From Solirubrobacter deserti (GTDB taxonomy: Bacteria > Actinomycetota > Thermoleophilia > Solirubrobacterales > Solirubrobacteraceae), in contig NZ_QPKJ02000001.1 in assembly GCF_003344625.1 (NCBI RefSeq), forward strand, positions 1,054,001 to 1,118,000: a DNA stretch of 64,000 bases. Direction: 5' to 3'. Position 1 is the first letter of the stretch. Each line of letters starts with the position of its first letter. Both the position numbers and the translations under genes were made by a program. Shown in pieces: positions 1 to 8,370 of this stretch. Under the pieces are notes generated by a model. That model did no database searches, had not been told where the DNA came from, and was given only the letters and a program-made list of their open reading frames with translations.

Positions 1-89
1 CGCCGATCGAGGGCTGCGGGCACACCGCGACGCTCGAGCGGCCGGCCGAGTGCGCCGCCGCGTTGGGCGCGCTGCTCGCTAGAGCTTGA
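1..89 (+). CDS. alpha/beta hydrolase, C-terminal fragment (partial at window edge)
   Basis: The third frame is open from the window edge and ends at a TGA at 87-89. The visible residues include GCGHTATLERP, which matches the catalytic-histidine strand of alpha/beta hydrolases: Gly-Cys-Gly-His followed by a Glu-Arg-Pro cap. Everything upstream is outside the window, so the substrate cannot be inferred. The last 11 bases overlap tail-to-tail with the SDR gene on the other strand. Confidence 0.6.
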   Translation, partial: PIEGCGHTATLERPAECAAALGALLARA

Positions 90-786
90 AGCCGCCGGAG
101 ACCTCGATGACCTCGCCGGTGATCCACGCGAGGTCGTCCGAGAGCAGGGCGGCGATGGCCTTGCCGACGTCCTCGCTCTCCCCCAGCCGGTTCAGCGTCG
201 TCTCGGCGATGATCGGCGGGATCGCCTCGGGGTAGCGCTCGAACCCGTTGTCGCCGAGGTTGGTGCGCGTCGGCCCGGGGCTGACGGCGTTGACGCGGAT
301 CGGGGCGAGCTCCTTGGCCAGGTAGGGGGTGAGCATGTCCACGCCGCCCTTCATCGCCGCGTAGGCCGCGTAGCCGGGTGTGGTGACGCCCGGGCGGGTC
401 GAGCTGCTGCTGACGTTGACGATCCCCTCGCGGATCAGCGGGAGCAGCGTCTGCGTGAGGAAGAACGGGCCCTTGAGCAGGGTGCGGTGGTAGCGCTCGT
501 ACGCGTCGTCGCTGGTGGCGTCGAACGGCGAGGGGCCGCCGATGCCGGCGTTGTTGACGAGAAAGTCGAGGTCCTCGCGACCCCAGTGCTCCTGCAGCGC
601 GTCGCGGACGCGGTCGGCGAACGCGGGGAACGTCGCGGTGTCGGAGACGTCGAGCGGGAGGCCGACGTGGTCGGCGGGGTTGCGGTGGTAGGTCGTGATG
701 ACGCCGAAGCCGCGGTCCGCGAGCAGCTGGGCGGTAGCGCGGCCGATGCCTGATCCTGCGCCGGTGACGAGAGCGATCTTGGTCAT
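79..786 (-). CDS. SDR family oxidoreductase
   Basis: This is a short-chain dehydrogenase/reductase of 235 residues, the classical SDR length. Visible motifs are the Rossmann TGAGSGIG at residues 8-15, NNAG near the middle, and the catalytic Tyr-x-x-x-Lys (YAAMK) in YAAYAAMKGG. A C-terminal GEVIEVSGGF is typical of the family. The ATG at 786 was chosen because the protein then begins MTKIALVTGAG; the open frame upstream runs into the divergent AraC gene and has no SDR character. Only 21 bp separate it from that regulator, a common arrangement for a reductase controlled by a divergent AraC protein. The substrate is unknown. Confidence 0.88.
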   Translation of the reverse strand: MTKIALVTGAGSGIGRATAQLLADRGFGVITTYHRNPADHVGLPLDVSDTATFPAFADRVRDALQEHWGREDLDFLVNNAGIGGPSPFDATSDDAYERYHRTLLKGPFFLTQTLLPLIREGIVNVSSSSTRPGVTTPGYAAYAAMKGGVDMLTPYLAKELAPIRVNAVSPGPTRTNLGDNGFERYPEAIPPIIAETTLNRLGESEDVGKAIAALLSDDLAWITGEVIEVSGGFKL

Positions 787-807
787 GGCCTGTAGGATCG
801 GGCGCCG

Positions 808-1731
808 ATGGCCGGGAGCGTGAGAACAGAAGTCGCGGATGATTGCCTGATCCTGCGCGAGCTGATCGCGCGGCACGCCCGGCCGGACGAGACCACCGCG
901 ATCGACGGCGTGCTGCTCTCAGCGACGGACGTCGCGGGCGAGCCGCGCGCGTCCAGCACCGGGACGGTGTTCGCGCTGATCGCGCAGGGCTCCAAGCGGC
1001 TGGCGATCGGCGAGCGCGTCTACGACTACGGGCCCGGGCAGTACCTCGTCGCATCCGTGGACCTGCCGATCACCGGCCACTACACGCAGGCGCCGGCGCT
1101 CGGGTTCGGGCTCGTCCTGCGACCGGCCGTGATCGCCGAGCTGCTGCTCGACGTCGACGCCGGCGGCCCCGCACCGTCCGGTCTGGGCGTCGCCGACGCG
1201 TCCGCGGACCTCCTGGACGCTGTCGTGCGCATGGTCCGGCTGCTGGATCATCCGCAGGACCAGGCGGTCCTGGCGCCGATGCTCGAGCGCGAGATCCTGT
1301 GGCGGCTGATCACCGGGCCACTCGGCCCGAGCGTGCGCGCGATCGGGGTGGCCGACAGCTCGCTCACCCACATCGGCCGCGCCGTCCGCTGGATCACCGA
1401 GCACTACGACCGCGCCTTCCGCGTCGAGGAGCTCGCCCGCACGTGCGGCATGAGCGTGTCCGCCTTCCACCGCGCCTTCGCGGCGGTGACCGCGCTGAGC
1501 CCGATCCAGTTCCAGAAGCAGATCCGCCTGCAGCGCTCACGGCTGCTGCTGATGAGCGGCCGCGACGACGTCGCCACGGTGGCGTTCCGCGTCGGCTACG
1601 ACAGCGCCTCGCAGTTCAGCCGCGAGTACCGGCGCCAGTTCGGGCTCCCGCCCGGCCGCGACGCCGCGCGGCTGCGCGCTCAGTCCTTCGTGGACGGCTC
1701 GACGAGGACGCAGAGCCCCGCCGGCGTGTAG
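808..1731 (+). CDS. AraC family transcriptional regulator
   Basis: This 307-residue protein has an AraC_N-type (cupin-like) N-terminal domain at roughly residues 20-170. Two helix-turn-helix motifs lie at about 205-290, including VEELARTCGMSVSAFHRAF and the VAFRVGYDSASQFSREYRR second helix region that marks AraC/XylS proteins. It diverges from the SDR reductase with a 21-bp gap, so it probably controls that gene and itself. The inducer cannot be read from the sequence. Its last 52 bases overlap a small secreted-peptide ORF on the opposite strand. Confidence 0.88.
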   Translation: MAGSVRTEVADDCLILRELIARHARPDETTAIDGVLLSATDVAGEPRASSTGTVFALIAQGSKRLAIGERVYDYGPGQYLVASVDLPITGHYTQAPALGFGLVLRPAVIAELLLDVDAGGPAPSGLGVADASADLLDAVVRMVRLLDHPQDQAVLAPMLEREILWRLITGPLGPSVRAIGVADSSLTHIGRAVRWITEHYDRAFRVEELARTCGMSVSAFHRAFAAVTALSPIQFQKQIRLQRSRLLLMSGRDDVATVAFRVGYDSASQFSREYRRQFGLPPGRDAARLRAQSFVDGSTRTQSPAGV

Positions 1732-1841
1732 TGGCTCCCCCGCTCGGGGGAGTCGCCTTCCGCGAGGGAAGCGCCGAGCGAGAGGCTGCCCGCGAACAAC
1801 GCGGCCCCTAAAAACGCGGCGATAGCGCGGAGTTTCGGCAT
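1680..1841 (-). CDS. small secreted peptide, 53 aa (putative)
   Basis: An ORF with ATG at 1841 encodes 53 residues. The N-terminus is a convincing Sec signal peptide: MPKLR, a hydrophobic run (AIAAFLGAALFAGSLSL) and a likely cleavage site after GASLA. The predicted mature peptide is about 26 residues, EGDSPERG...LCVLVEPSTKD, with one cysteine. No strong Shine-Dalgarno is visible. The 3' end overlaps the AraC 3' end antisense by 52 bp, so coding could be incidental, but an ordered n-h-c signal sequence is unlikely by chance. No family was recognised. Confidence 0.45.
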   Translation of the reverse strand: MPKLRAIAAFLGAALFAGSLSLGASLAEGDSPERGSHYTPAGLCVLVEPSTKD

Positions 1842-2041
1842 CACTCAGTTAGTCGGCACGTGTTCTGGCGATCGCAAGCGTTTTGTCCGCGCGCGAACAC
1901 TTAAGCGCTTCTGGACGTTCGTCCTATTTGGGAGCGAACATCCAGAGGCGAAGATGCGTCCTGTCGAAGGGAACACACCTCAAGCCTCACGAACCGCGTT
2001 GCAGCGCGGCGAATGAGGATCACGCAGAAAGGAGCCACGTC

Positions 2042-2059
2042 ATGGGTTGGCGCTTCTAA
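2042..2059 (+). CDS. five-residue mini-ORF (MGWRF), possible leader or signalling peptide
   Basis: ATG GGT TGG CGC TTC TAA follows a well-spaced AAAGGAG with 8 bases before the ATG, one of the best ribosome-binding sites in the window. The codons GGCGCT at 2049-2054 repeat the 3' arm of the following hairpin (2084-2089). They could therefore pair with AGCGCC (2074-2079) instead, the geometry of an attenuator. No gene follows on this strand, so a regulated target is not apparent. Translation is unproven. Confidence 0.3.
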   Translation: MGWRF

Positions 2060-2071
2060 TCACTCTGCGAG

Positions 2072-2099
2072 CGAGCGCCTTGAGGCGCTCGTTCTCGTT
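2072..2099 (+). terminator. hairpin terminator of the small RNA locus
   Basis: CGAGCGCC (2072-2079) pairs with GGCGCTCG (2084-2091) around a TTGA loop. The downstream TTCTCGTT is a weak U-rich tail. This ends the candidate small transcript. Confidence 0.45.
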
Positions 2100-2223
2100 A
2101 ACGGCCGATTCGGCCGGCGACTGAATCGGACAAACGTCCAGATGTGTGGCACGAGCGGGTTGGTCAGGCGGGTGGGGTGCGGTTGGCGGCCGATGGCCGA
2201 GTGTCGCCGGCGATGCCCCATCC

Positions 2224-3591
2224 CTAGGCGGCCGCCAGCCGAGGACGGGCGTAGTCGGCGACCCGCTTCTCGAAGGCCAACTCGGCCTCGAAGTCGGCCT
2301 CATCGGTGTGGCTGAAGGCCACGCCCCTCTCCAGGATCATCCGCTCGAAGACCTCGACGACCTGCGGGTCGAGCTGCGTGCCGGCGACCCGGCGCAGCTC
2401 TTCCAACGCAGCCTCGGAGCTGACCGGGCGGCGATAGGAGTCACGCGCGGTCATGACGTCGTAGGTGTCTGCGACCGACAGGATGCGTGCGCCGAGGGGA
2501 ATCTCGTCCCCTGCGATCCCGGCCGGGTAGCCGCCGCCGGAGAAGCGCTCGTGATGGTGGAGCACGATCTCGGCGACCGGGCCGTAGCCCTCGATGCGCT
2601 CGACGAGCTTCGCGCCGTGCACCGGATGGAGTTTGATCTGCTGCCACTCGTCGTCATCGAGCTTGCGCTCGGCGAACAGGATGCTGTCCGGGAGGACGAC
2701 CTTGCCGATGTCGTGCAGCAGTGCCGCGGTGTGGATGAGGTCCTGCTCGCGCTCGTCGAGTCCCAACATCTTCGCCACCTCACGCGAGTAACGTGCGACC
2801 GCCGTGGAGTGGCGGGCGGTCATGGCGTCGCGCATGTTCAGCGTCTGCACGACCGTGGTCAGCAGGCCCATCTGGAGCGAGGCGAGCTCGCGCGTGCGCT
2901 GCTCGAGCTCTTCCCCGCGCTCATCCGCCGCGATGCTCGTACGCAGCAGGTACTGGAAGACGAAGATGACGACGGCCGCGAGTCCCACCGCGCCGACCCC
3001 GGTCTCGAAATAGGTGATCGCGATGCCAGCGGTCAGCAGCGCTGTCGCGAACTCCGACGGCAGTGCTGTCACGAATGAGCGCAGCATCAACGGCATCGGA
3101 ACGTCGTAGCCGTACGCGGAGCCGGCGGCGACCACGGCGAAGTTGATCGTGTTCGTGACGACGAAGACCAGCAGGACCACGGCGGCGAAGCTGAATCGAT
3201 CGACGTCGTGGATGTCGGCGCCGACGATGAACCTGACCATCAGCCCGCCGATCAGCGGGAAAAGGGTGTAGGTCGCGATATTGGCCAAGGCTCGATCCAA
3301 CGATCGGCGAGAGACGAATCCGTCCACGACCGATGAGGCGACTCCGATCGCGACTGCCGGACCGGGACCGAGCAACGCCATAGCCAACACGAGTGCCAGG
3401 AAGGAGCCCGACAGACGCAGCCCACGGATCTCGACGAAGGCCGCGTCACTGACGATCGCGAGGAGCAAGAGGAGCACCACGAGGCTCAGCGGGTGCCAAT
3501 CGGCCTGATCGTTGGCAATCCATGCCACGACGGCCGTGCCGAGAAACACGAGCGCAGCGACCACGGAAATGGTGAGTTGGCGCGAACGCAT
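2224..3591 (-). CDS. membrane-anchored HD-GYP domain protein (probable c-di-GMP phosphodiesterase)
   Basis: The ATG at 3591 gives 455 residues. The first ~215 residues form several hydrophobic helices (MASE-like membrane sensor). A short coiled linker (GEELEQRTRELASLQ) leads to a C-terminal HD-GYP domain. Diagnostic residues are HDIGK, HHHERFSGGGYP (a degenerate GYP) and SVADTYDVMTA. HD-GYP proteins hydrolyse cyclic di-GMP through a metal centre. A longer in-frame start at 3675 exists but adds 28 polar residues before the first helix and lacks a ribosome-binding site. The gene diverges from the MFS transporter. The sensed signal is unknown. Confidence 0.85.
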   Translation of the reverse strand: MRSRQLTISVVAALVFLGTAVVAWIANDQADWHPLSLVVLLLLLAIVSDAAFVEIRGLRLSGSFLALVLAMALLGPGPAVAIGVASSVVDGFVSRRSLDRALANIATYTLFPLIGGLMVRFIVGADIHDVDRFSFAAVVLLVFVVTNTINFAVVAAGSAYGYDVPMPLMLRSFVTALPSEFATALLTAGIAITYFETGVGAVGLAAVVIFVFQYLLRTSIAADERGEELEQRTRELASLQMGLLTTVVQTLNMRDAMTARHSTAVARYSREVAKMLGLDEREQDLIHTAALLHDIGKVVLPDSILFAERKLDDDEWQQIKLHPVHGAKLVERIEGYGPVAEIVLHHHERFSGGGYPAGIAGDEIPLGARILSVADTYDVMTARDSYRRPVSSEAALEELRRVAGTQLDPQVVEVFERMILERGVAFSHTDEADFEAELAFEKRVADYARPRLAAA

Positions 3592-3695
3592 GCTTCCAAG
3601 CTCATCGGCAGGAGACGCAATTTCCGCAGCGAAACCCTCCCCCCTTTTACATCCACGCAGGACACGTTCGGCCATCCGGGGTACAGTGCGCCAGA

Positions 3696-4958
3696 GTGCG
3701 GAGGCGCTTCGAACCGCTGCGGGTGCGGCCGTTCGGCCGGTTGCTGGGGTCGTACACGGTCAACGACTTAGGGGACTCGATCGGGGTCGTCGCGTTGTCC
3801 GTGCTCGTTTTCGACCGCACGGGGGACGTTGCGCCGACTGCAGGGTTCTTCCTGGTCGCCAAGTTCCTGCCCGCGCTGTTCTCCACCGGGCTGACGGCGC
3901 ACCTGGACCGCTTCTCGCTGCGGCGCGTGCTGCCGACGATCTACGGCATCGAGGCGCTCGTGTTCGCCGCGCTCGCGTTCCTGGCCATCGGGGACCGCTT
4001 CTTCCTGCCGCTCGTGCTGGCGCTCGGGCTCATTGACGGGACACTCGCGATCACCGGTCGGGGGCTCACGCGCGGGGCGGTCGCGGCCGCGCTGCAGCCG
4101 CACGGGCTGATTGCTGAGGGCAACGCCTTGATGAATCTCGGGTTCGCGGCGGCCTCCGTGTTCGGGGCGGCGATCGCGGGCGGGTTGATCGCGGCCTTCG
4201 GGCTGTCGGCGGCGCTGTTCGTCGACGCTGCGTCGTTCCTGATCATCGCGGTGTGGCTGGCGACGGCGCGCGACCTACCGCAGATCGAGCACCACGACTA
4301 CGAGCCGTGGCACCGGCGCTTCCGGGACGGGATGGCGTTCGCGCGCTCGCAGCGGACGATCCGCACGTTGCTGCTCGGGCAGTCGCTTGCGCTGATCTGC
4401 TTCACGATCGTCGTGCCGATCGAGGTCATCTACGCGAAGGAGTCGCTCGGCACGACCGACGCCGGCTTCGGCGTGCTGCTGTCCTCCTGGGGCGCCGGCA
4501 TCGTGCTGGGCAGCCTGCTGTACATCGCGGTCAAGAACCGGTCGAGCTTCGGGCTGATCGTGTTCTCCAGCGCGCTCGTCGGGCTCGCCTACCTCGGCAT
4601 GTCCCAGGCGGGCACGCTGTGGCTGGCGTGCGTGATGTCGGTGATCGGCGGCGCCGGCAACGGCATCCAGTGGGTGGCGGTGATGACCGCGCTGCAGGAG
4701 GTCACGCCGACCGAGTTCCAGGCGCGCATGTCCGGGCTGCTGGAGTCGATCGGCGCGGCGATGCCCGGCATCGGCTTCCTGCTCGGCGGTCTGCTCACCG
4801 CGCTGGGCTCCCCGCGCACCGCGTTTGCCTTCGCGGGCGCGGGAATCCTGGCGTTGGTGATCCTGGCGCTGCTGCTACGGCCGCGCCTCGAGCGACGGGC
4901 CGCTCAGACCTCGACCACGACCGGCAAGACCATGGGACGGCGCTTGAGCCGGTCGTAG
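3696..4958 (+). CDS. MFS transporter
   Basis: This is a 420-residue major facilitator protein starting at GTG. It has about twelve hydrophobic segments and an MFS_3/EntS-like N-terminus (RPFGRLLGSYTVNDLGDSIG), a subgroup that often exports siderophores or drugs. The loop DGMAFARSQRTIRTLL between the two six-helix halves is typical of the subgroup. Its 3' end overlaps the RNase J gene tail-to-tail by 55 bp, so its last ~18 residues (STTTGKTMGRRLSRS) are read antisense to the RNase J C-terminus. The substrate is not predictable. Confidence 0.85.
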   Translation: MRRRFEPLRVRPFGRLLGSYTVNDLGDSIGVVALSVLVFDRTGDVAPTAGFFLVAKFLPALFSTGLTAHLDRFSLRRVLPTIYGIEALVFAALAFLAIGDRFFLPLVLALGLIDGTLAITGRGLTRGAVAAALQPHGLIAEGNALMNLGFAAASVFGAAIAGGLIAAFGLSAALFVDAASFLIIAVWLATARDLPQIEHHDYEPWHRRFRDGMAFARSQRTIRTLLLGQSLALICFTIVVPIEVIYAKESLGTTDAGFGVLLSSWGAGIVLGSLLYIAVKNRSSFGLIVFSSALVGLAYLGMSQAGTLWLACVMSVIGGAGNGIQWVAVMTALQEVTPTEFQARMSGLLESIGAAMPGIGFLLGGLLTALGSPRTAFAFAGAGILALVILALLLRPRLERRAAQTSTTTGKTMGRRLSRS

Positions 4959-6571
4959 ATGAACTGCGCGAGGTCGTCGTGCAGATGGTTCTGCAGGACG
5001 TCGACCTCGGTGATCTGCTGCTCGGCGGCCGCGTCGAGCGAGTCCTCGACCGCTTCGCGCAGATCGTCCGTGAACCGGTCGTTCCCCTCCAGGAACGGGA
5101 CGCCGCGCGCGATCACCTCGGGCGGGACGACGGACGAGCCGTCCTCCTCGGAGATCGTCGCGACGATGATGAAGATGCCGTCCGCGGACAGCATCCGCCG
5201 ATCGCGCAGCGCGACGTCGCTCACGTCGCCGATATCCACGCCGTCCACGAAGATCATCCCGGAGTGCTCGGGCTTGCCGAACTTCGCACCCTCGGCGGTG
5301 ATCTCCAGGGGCGTCCCGTTCTCGCTGCGGAAGATGTTCTCCCGCGGCACGCCGACCGCCTGGGCCAGCTCACCGTGGATGAGCATCCGCTTGAAGTCGC
5401 CGTGGACCGGCATCACGTACTTCGGCCGCGTGAGGTTGATCATCATCTTGACCTCCTCCGCGTAGCCGTGGCCGGAGGCGTGGATCGGCGCGTCGCGCGC
5501 CGTGACCACCTTGCAGCCGATGTGGTAGAGCCGGTCGATCGTCTCGTTGACCGCGCGCTCGTTGCCCGGAATCGGCGTGGCGGAAAAGACGATGGTGTCG
5601 CCTTGCTTGAGCTCGACCTGCGGGTGGTCGCGGTAGGCCATGCGGCGCAGCGCGGACAGCGGCTCGCCCTGGGACCCGGTGGAGATCACGACGATCTTGT
5701 CGTCGGCCCACTGGTCGATCTCCCGGGGCGGCACGAGCATGCCCTCCGGGATGTCGATGTGCCCGAGGCTGCGGCCGATGTTGACGTTCTTGCGCATGGA
5801 GCGGCCGACGAGCGCGACCTTGCGGCCGTTCTTCTCGGCCGCGTGCACGACCTGCTGGACGCGGTGGATGTTCGACGCGAAGCAGGTGACGACGATGCGC
5901 CCCTCGCAGCGCCCGAACACGCGGTCCAGGTGCGGGCCGACGATCGACTCGGAGTCGCTGATGCCCGGTCGGTCCACGTTCGTGGAGTCGCCCAGCAGGA
6001 GCAGCAGGCGCTCACGGCCGAGCTCGGCCAGGCGGCTCATGTCCGCGGGGGCGCCGATCACCGGTGTCTGGTCGAACTTGTAGTCGCCCGTGAAGAAGAC
6101 GGTGCCGAGCGGCGTGCCGATGGCGACGCCGGACGCGTCCGGGATCGAGTGGGTGAGGTGCACGCGCTCGAGCGTGAACGGGCCGGCGTCGACCTCGTCG
6201 CCGATCGGCAGCACTTCGAGGTTGACGTCGCGCAGCTTGTGCTCGTCCAGCTTCGAGCGCGCCATCGCGATCGTCAGCTGGCCACCGTAGACGACCGGGA
6301 TCTTCTCCTGGCCGAGGTCGCGAATGACCCACGGCAGCGACCCGAGGTGATCCTCGTGGCCGTGGGTGATGATGATCGCCTCGATCGCGTCGACGTGCTC
6401 ACGCAGGTACGTGAAGTCCGGCAGCACGAGGTCGATGCCCATCATCTCGGCCGTCGGGAAGCGCAGGCCGCAGTCCACGACGACGATCCGCCCGTCGTAC
6501 TCGACGACGGTCATGTTCTTGCCGATCTCGCCGACGCCTCCCAGCGGGAGGACTCGCAGTGTCCCGCTCAA
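4904..6571 (-). CDS. rnj: ribonuclease J
   Basis: This is a metallo-beta-lactamase/beta-CASP ribonuclease with combined endo- and 5'-3' exonuclease activity in mRNA decay and rRNA maturation. With the TTG start at 6571 it has 555 residues, the usual RNase J length. HGHEDH at residues 70-75 is the zinc motif. The beta-CASP region includes VISTGSQGEP, and the C-terminus carries SGHGYAEEVKMM and PVHGDFKRM. The start TTG overlaps the dapA stop (TTGA), implying translational coupling. The longer open frame upstream is only dapA read in another frame. The dapA-rnj pairing is widespread in Actinobacteria. Confidence 0.93.
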   Translation of the reverse strand: MSGTLRVLPLGGVGEIGKNMTVVEYDGRIVVVDCGLRFPTAEMMGIDLVLPDFTYLREHVDAIEAIIITHGHEDHLGSLPWVIRDLGQEKIPVVYGGQLTIAMARSKLDEHKLRDVNLEVLPIGDEVDAGPFTLERVHLTHSIPDASGVAIGTPLGTVFFTGDYKFDQTPVIGAPADMSRLAELGRERLLLLLGDSTNVDRPGISDSESIVGPHLDRVFGRCEGRIVVTCFASNIHRVQQVVHAAEKNGRKVALVGRSMRKNVNIGRSLGHIDIPEGMLVPPREIDQWADDKIVVISTGSQGEPLSALRRMAYRDHPQVELKQGDTIVFSATPIPGNERAVNETIDRLYHIGCKVVTARDAPIHASGHGYAEEVKMMINLTRPKYVMPVHGDFKRMLIHGELAQAVGVPRENIFRSENGTPLEITAEGAKFGKPEHSGMIFVDGVDIGDVSDVALRDRRMLSADGIFIIVATISEEDGSSVVPPEVIARGVPFLEGNDRFTDDLREAVEDSLDAAAEQQITEVDVLQNHLHDDLAQFIYDRLKRRPMVLPVVVEV

Positions 6572-7434
6572 CGGGCGGAGACCTCGGCCAGCAGTCCGTG
6601 CTGGGCGAGCGCGTTGTGCACGGTCTGACGCTCCTGCTCGTCGCACTCGACGAGCGGCAGGCGCAGCGTTCCGGGTTCGTGTCCAAGCATCTTGAGGGCG
6701 GCCTTGACCGGGGCGGGGCTGGCCGTGCAGAACATGGCTTCGTAGATCTCCTGCAGGCTCGCGTCGATCTCCGCCCGGTGCTCGGGCTCGTCGTACATGC
6801 GGCGCATCTCCGGGCCGACGACATGCGAAGCGACGCAGATCCCGCCCGTGCCGCCGATGTCCAGGCACTTGGCGTAGATGTCGTCGTTGCCCGCCATCAC
6901 CGCGAGGCCGTCGATCAGCTGCAGCTCTTCGCTGTTGGCCTGCTTGACGGCCTCGATGTTCTCCAGCTGCGCCAGCTCGGCGAGCAGATCCGGCGGCATG
7001 TTGACCACCGCCCGGCCGGGAATGTTGTAGAGGATCACGGGCGTGTTGCCCGCGGCCTTCGCGACTTCCCTGAAGTGCGCGATGATCCCCCGGCGGTTGG
7101 GCTTGTTGTAGTACGGCGTCACGGAAAGGACCGCGTCCACGCCGGCCTCGACCGCCTTCTCGGTCAGGTGCACGGCGTGGCGCGTGTCGTTGGAGCCGGT
7201 GCCACCGATCACGATCGCCTCGTCCCCGAGCTCGCGCGCGATGAGGGCGATGAGGTTCAGGTGCTCCTCGTCGGTCATCGTCGCGGCCTCGCCCGTCGTG
7301 CCGGCCACGACCAGCCCGTGCGAGCCGCTCGCGAGCAGGTGGCGGCCGATCGCGACCGCGCCCTCCTCGTCCACGGAGCCGTCAGCACGGAAGGGCGTGA
7401 TCATGGCCGTCAGCAGGCCTTCGTAGGGACGCAT
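6568..7434 (-). CDS. dapA: 4-hydroxy-tetrahydrodipicolinate synthase
   Basis: DapA condenses pyruvate with aspartate semialdehyde in the diaminopimelate/lysine pathway. The protein is 288 residues, the family norm. Visible are GTTGE (45-49), the substrate motif SVTPYYNKP (104-112), Tyr136 in ILYNIPGR, and the Schiff-base Lys164 in EAVKQA. It is the upstream partner of rnj, whose TTG start overlaps its stop. dapB lies about 7 kb away, separated by chemoreceptors, a LigD-type gene and an RTX-like gene. Confidence 0.95.
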   Translation of the reverse strand: MRPYEGLLTAMITPFRADGSVDEEGAVAIGRHLLASGSHGLVVAGTTGEAATMTDEEHLNLIALIARELGDEAIVIGGTGSNDTRHAVHLTEKAVEAGVDAVLSVTPYYNKPNRRGIIAHFREVAKAAGNTPVILYNIPGRAVVNMPPDLLAELAQLENIEAVKQANSEELQLIDGLAVMAGNDDIYAKCLDIGGTGGICVASHVVGPEMRRMYDEPEHRAEIDASLQEIYEAMFCTASPAPVKAALKMLGHEPGTLRLPLVECDEQERQTVHNALAQHGLLAEVSAR

Positions 7435-7460
7435 GGCGTTTAGGATGGCACGCTCGCCGG

Positions 7461-8357
7461 TCAGCCCGCGAGCGGGTCCCCCGAGCTGAGCTTGGGCGGT
7501 GCGTACGACGGCTGGTTGCGGTCCTCCTCCGCCCCGGGCGCGCCCGGCATGGCCGGCGGCTTGCCCGCACCTTCGGCCGGCGGCTGCGGCGGCCCGGACG
7601 GCACCCCGGGCGCTTCGGGCGGCGGCACCGCGCCCTCAGCGGGAGCGGGCGGACCGCTGGGCGGCTCCGTGGGCGGCACGCCGGGCGTCGGCGGCGGCGT
7701 CCAGTCCGCGGAGCCTGGCGGCGCCGGAGCGGGCGGCCCGGGCGGCGTCCAGCTGGCCGGGTCCGAAGACGACGGCGCGTTGGCGGACGGCGCGGCGGGG
7801 CTGGCGGGCGGCGGGCCCCAGCCGGAGGGTTCGGACGAGGCCGGCGGTGCGGGCGGCGGGCCGCCGGGCGAGGGCGGACCCGACGGAGGCGCCCAGCCGG
7901 CGGGCCCGGACGAGGGCGCCCCGCTCTGCGCGCCAGGGGCGTCGCCGGGCGGCGGCCACGACGGGCTCTGGGACTGGCCGGGCCACGGCGGGCCGCTCGC
8001 GGCGGCGCCGCCGAGCGGGTCACCGTGGGTCACCGAGCCCGGGGAGTTCGAGTCCGGCACCGGCCCTGTGGAGGCGGGCGGCGCGGGCGGCGGGCCGGCG
8101 AGCGGGTCCCCGTGCGGCGGCGTCGCGGACTGTTGCGGCGGGACCGGCCGGCCGTGCTCGTCGTACTGGATCTGCTCGCCCGGCGGCTGCTGTGGCCGGA
8201 TCGGGCGGCCGTGCGCGTCGTATTCGACGTACCCGCCCGGCTGCTGGCCAGGACCGCCGGGGCGCGGCGCGCCCTGTTGGTTGATCTGGGACTGCACCTC
8301 GTCGAGCTTGGTCTGCGCCTGCTCGGCGAGCTTCTTGGCCTTGTCGAGGAAGCCCAT
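7461..8357 (-). CDS. proline-rich low-complexity protein with repeated GDPLAG and DxHGRP motifs
   Basis: This 298-residue protein was not assigned to a family. Residues 1-30 (MGFLDKAKKLAEQAQTKL...) look like an amphipathic helix. The rest is almost entirely Pro, Gly, Ala, Ser and Trp. Near the N-terminus the unit Tyr-Asp-x-His-Gly-Arg-Pro occurs twice, and GDPLAG or GDPLGG occurs three times, the last at the C-terminus (SGDPLAG). The sequence suggests an intrinsically disordered, possibly membrane-associating protein. The codon pattern and ATG start support real coding. It lies 26 bp upstream of dapA on the same strand and may be cotranscribed. Function unknown. Confidence 0.75.
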   Translation of the reverse strand: MGFLDKAKKLAEQAQTKLDEVQSQINQQGAPRPGGPGQQPGGYVEYDAHGRPIRPQQPPGEQIQYDEHGRPVPPQQSATPPHGDPLAGPPPAPPASTGPVPDSNSPGSVTHGDPLGGAAASGPPWPGQSQSPSWPPPGDAPGAQSGAPSSGPAGWAPPSGPPSPGGPPPAPPASSEPSGWGPPPASPAAPSANAPSSSDPASWTPPGPPAPAPPGSADWTPPPTPGVPPTEPPSGPPAPAEGAVPPPEAPGVPSGPPQPPAEGAGKPPAMPGAPGAEEDRNQPSYAPPKLSSGDPLAG

Positions 8358-8370
8358 GGCACGACGGTAT

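Larger units (their letters stand above)
1985..2099 (+). ncRNA. candidate structured small RNA carrying a five-codon ORF
   Basis: In the otherwise gene-free 1842-2223 gap, the plus strand can form a two-part hairpin. CCTCA (1985-1989) pairs with TGAGG (2014-2018). CCGCG (1994-1998) pairs with CGCGG (2005-2009). The symmetric CGAA/CGAA internal loop between them could form tandem sheared G-A pairs. Next, CGCAGA (2023-2028) can pair with TCTGCG (2064-2069), enclosing a strong Shine-Dalgarno and a mini-ORF. A terminator-like hairpin at 2072-2091 closes the unit. No known RNA class was recognised, and the next plus-strand gene is 1.6 kb away, so this would be a free-standing transcript. The structure was paired by eye and not folded computationally. 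Confidence 0.35.
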
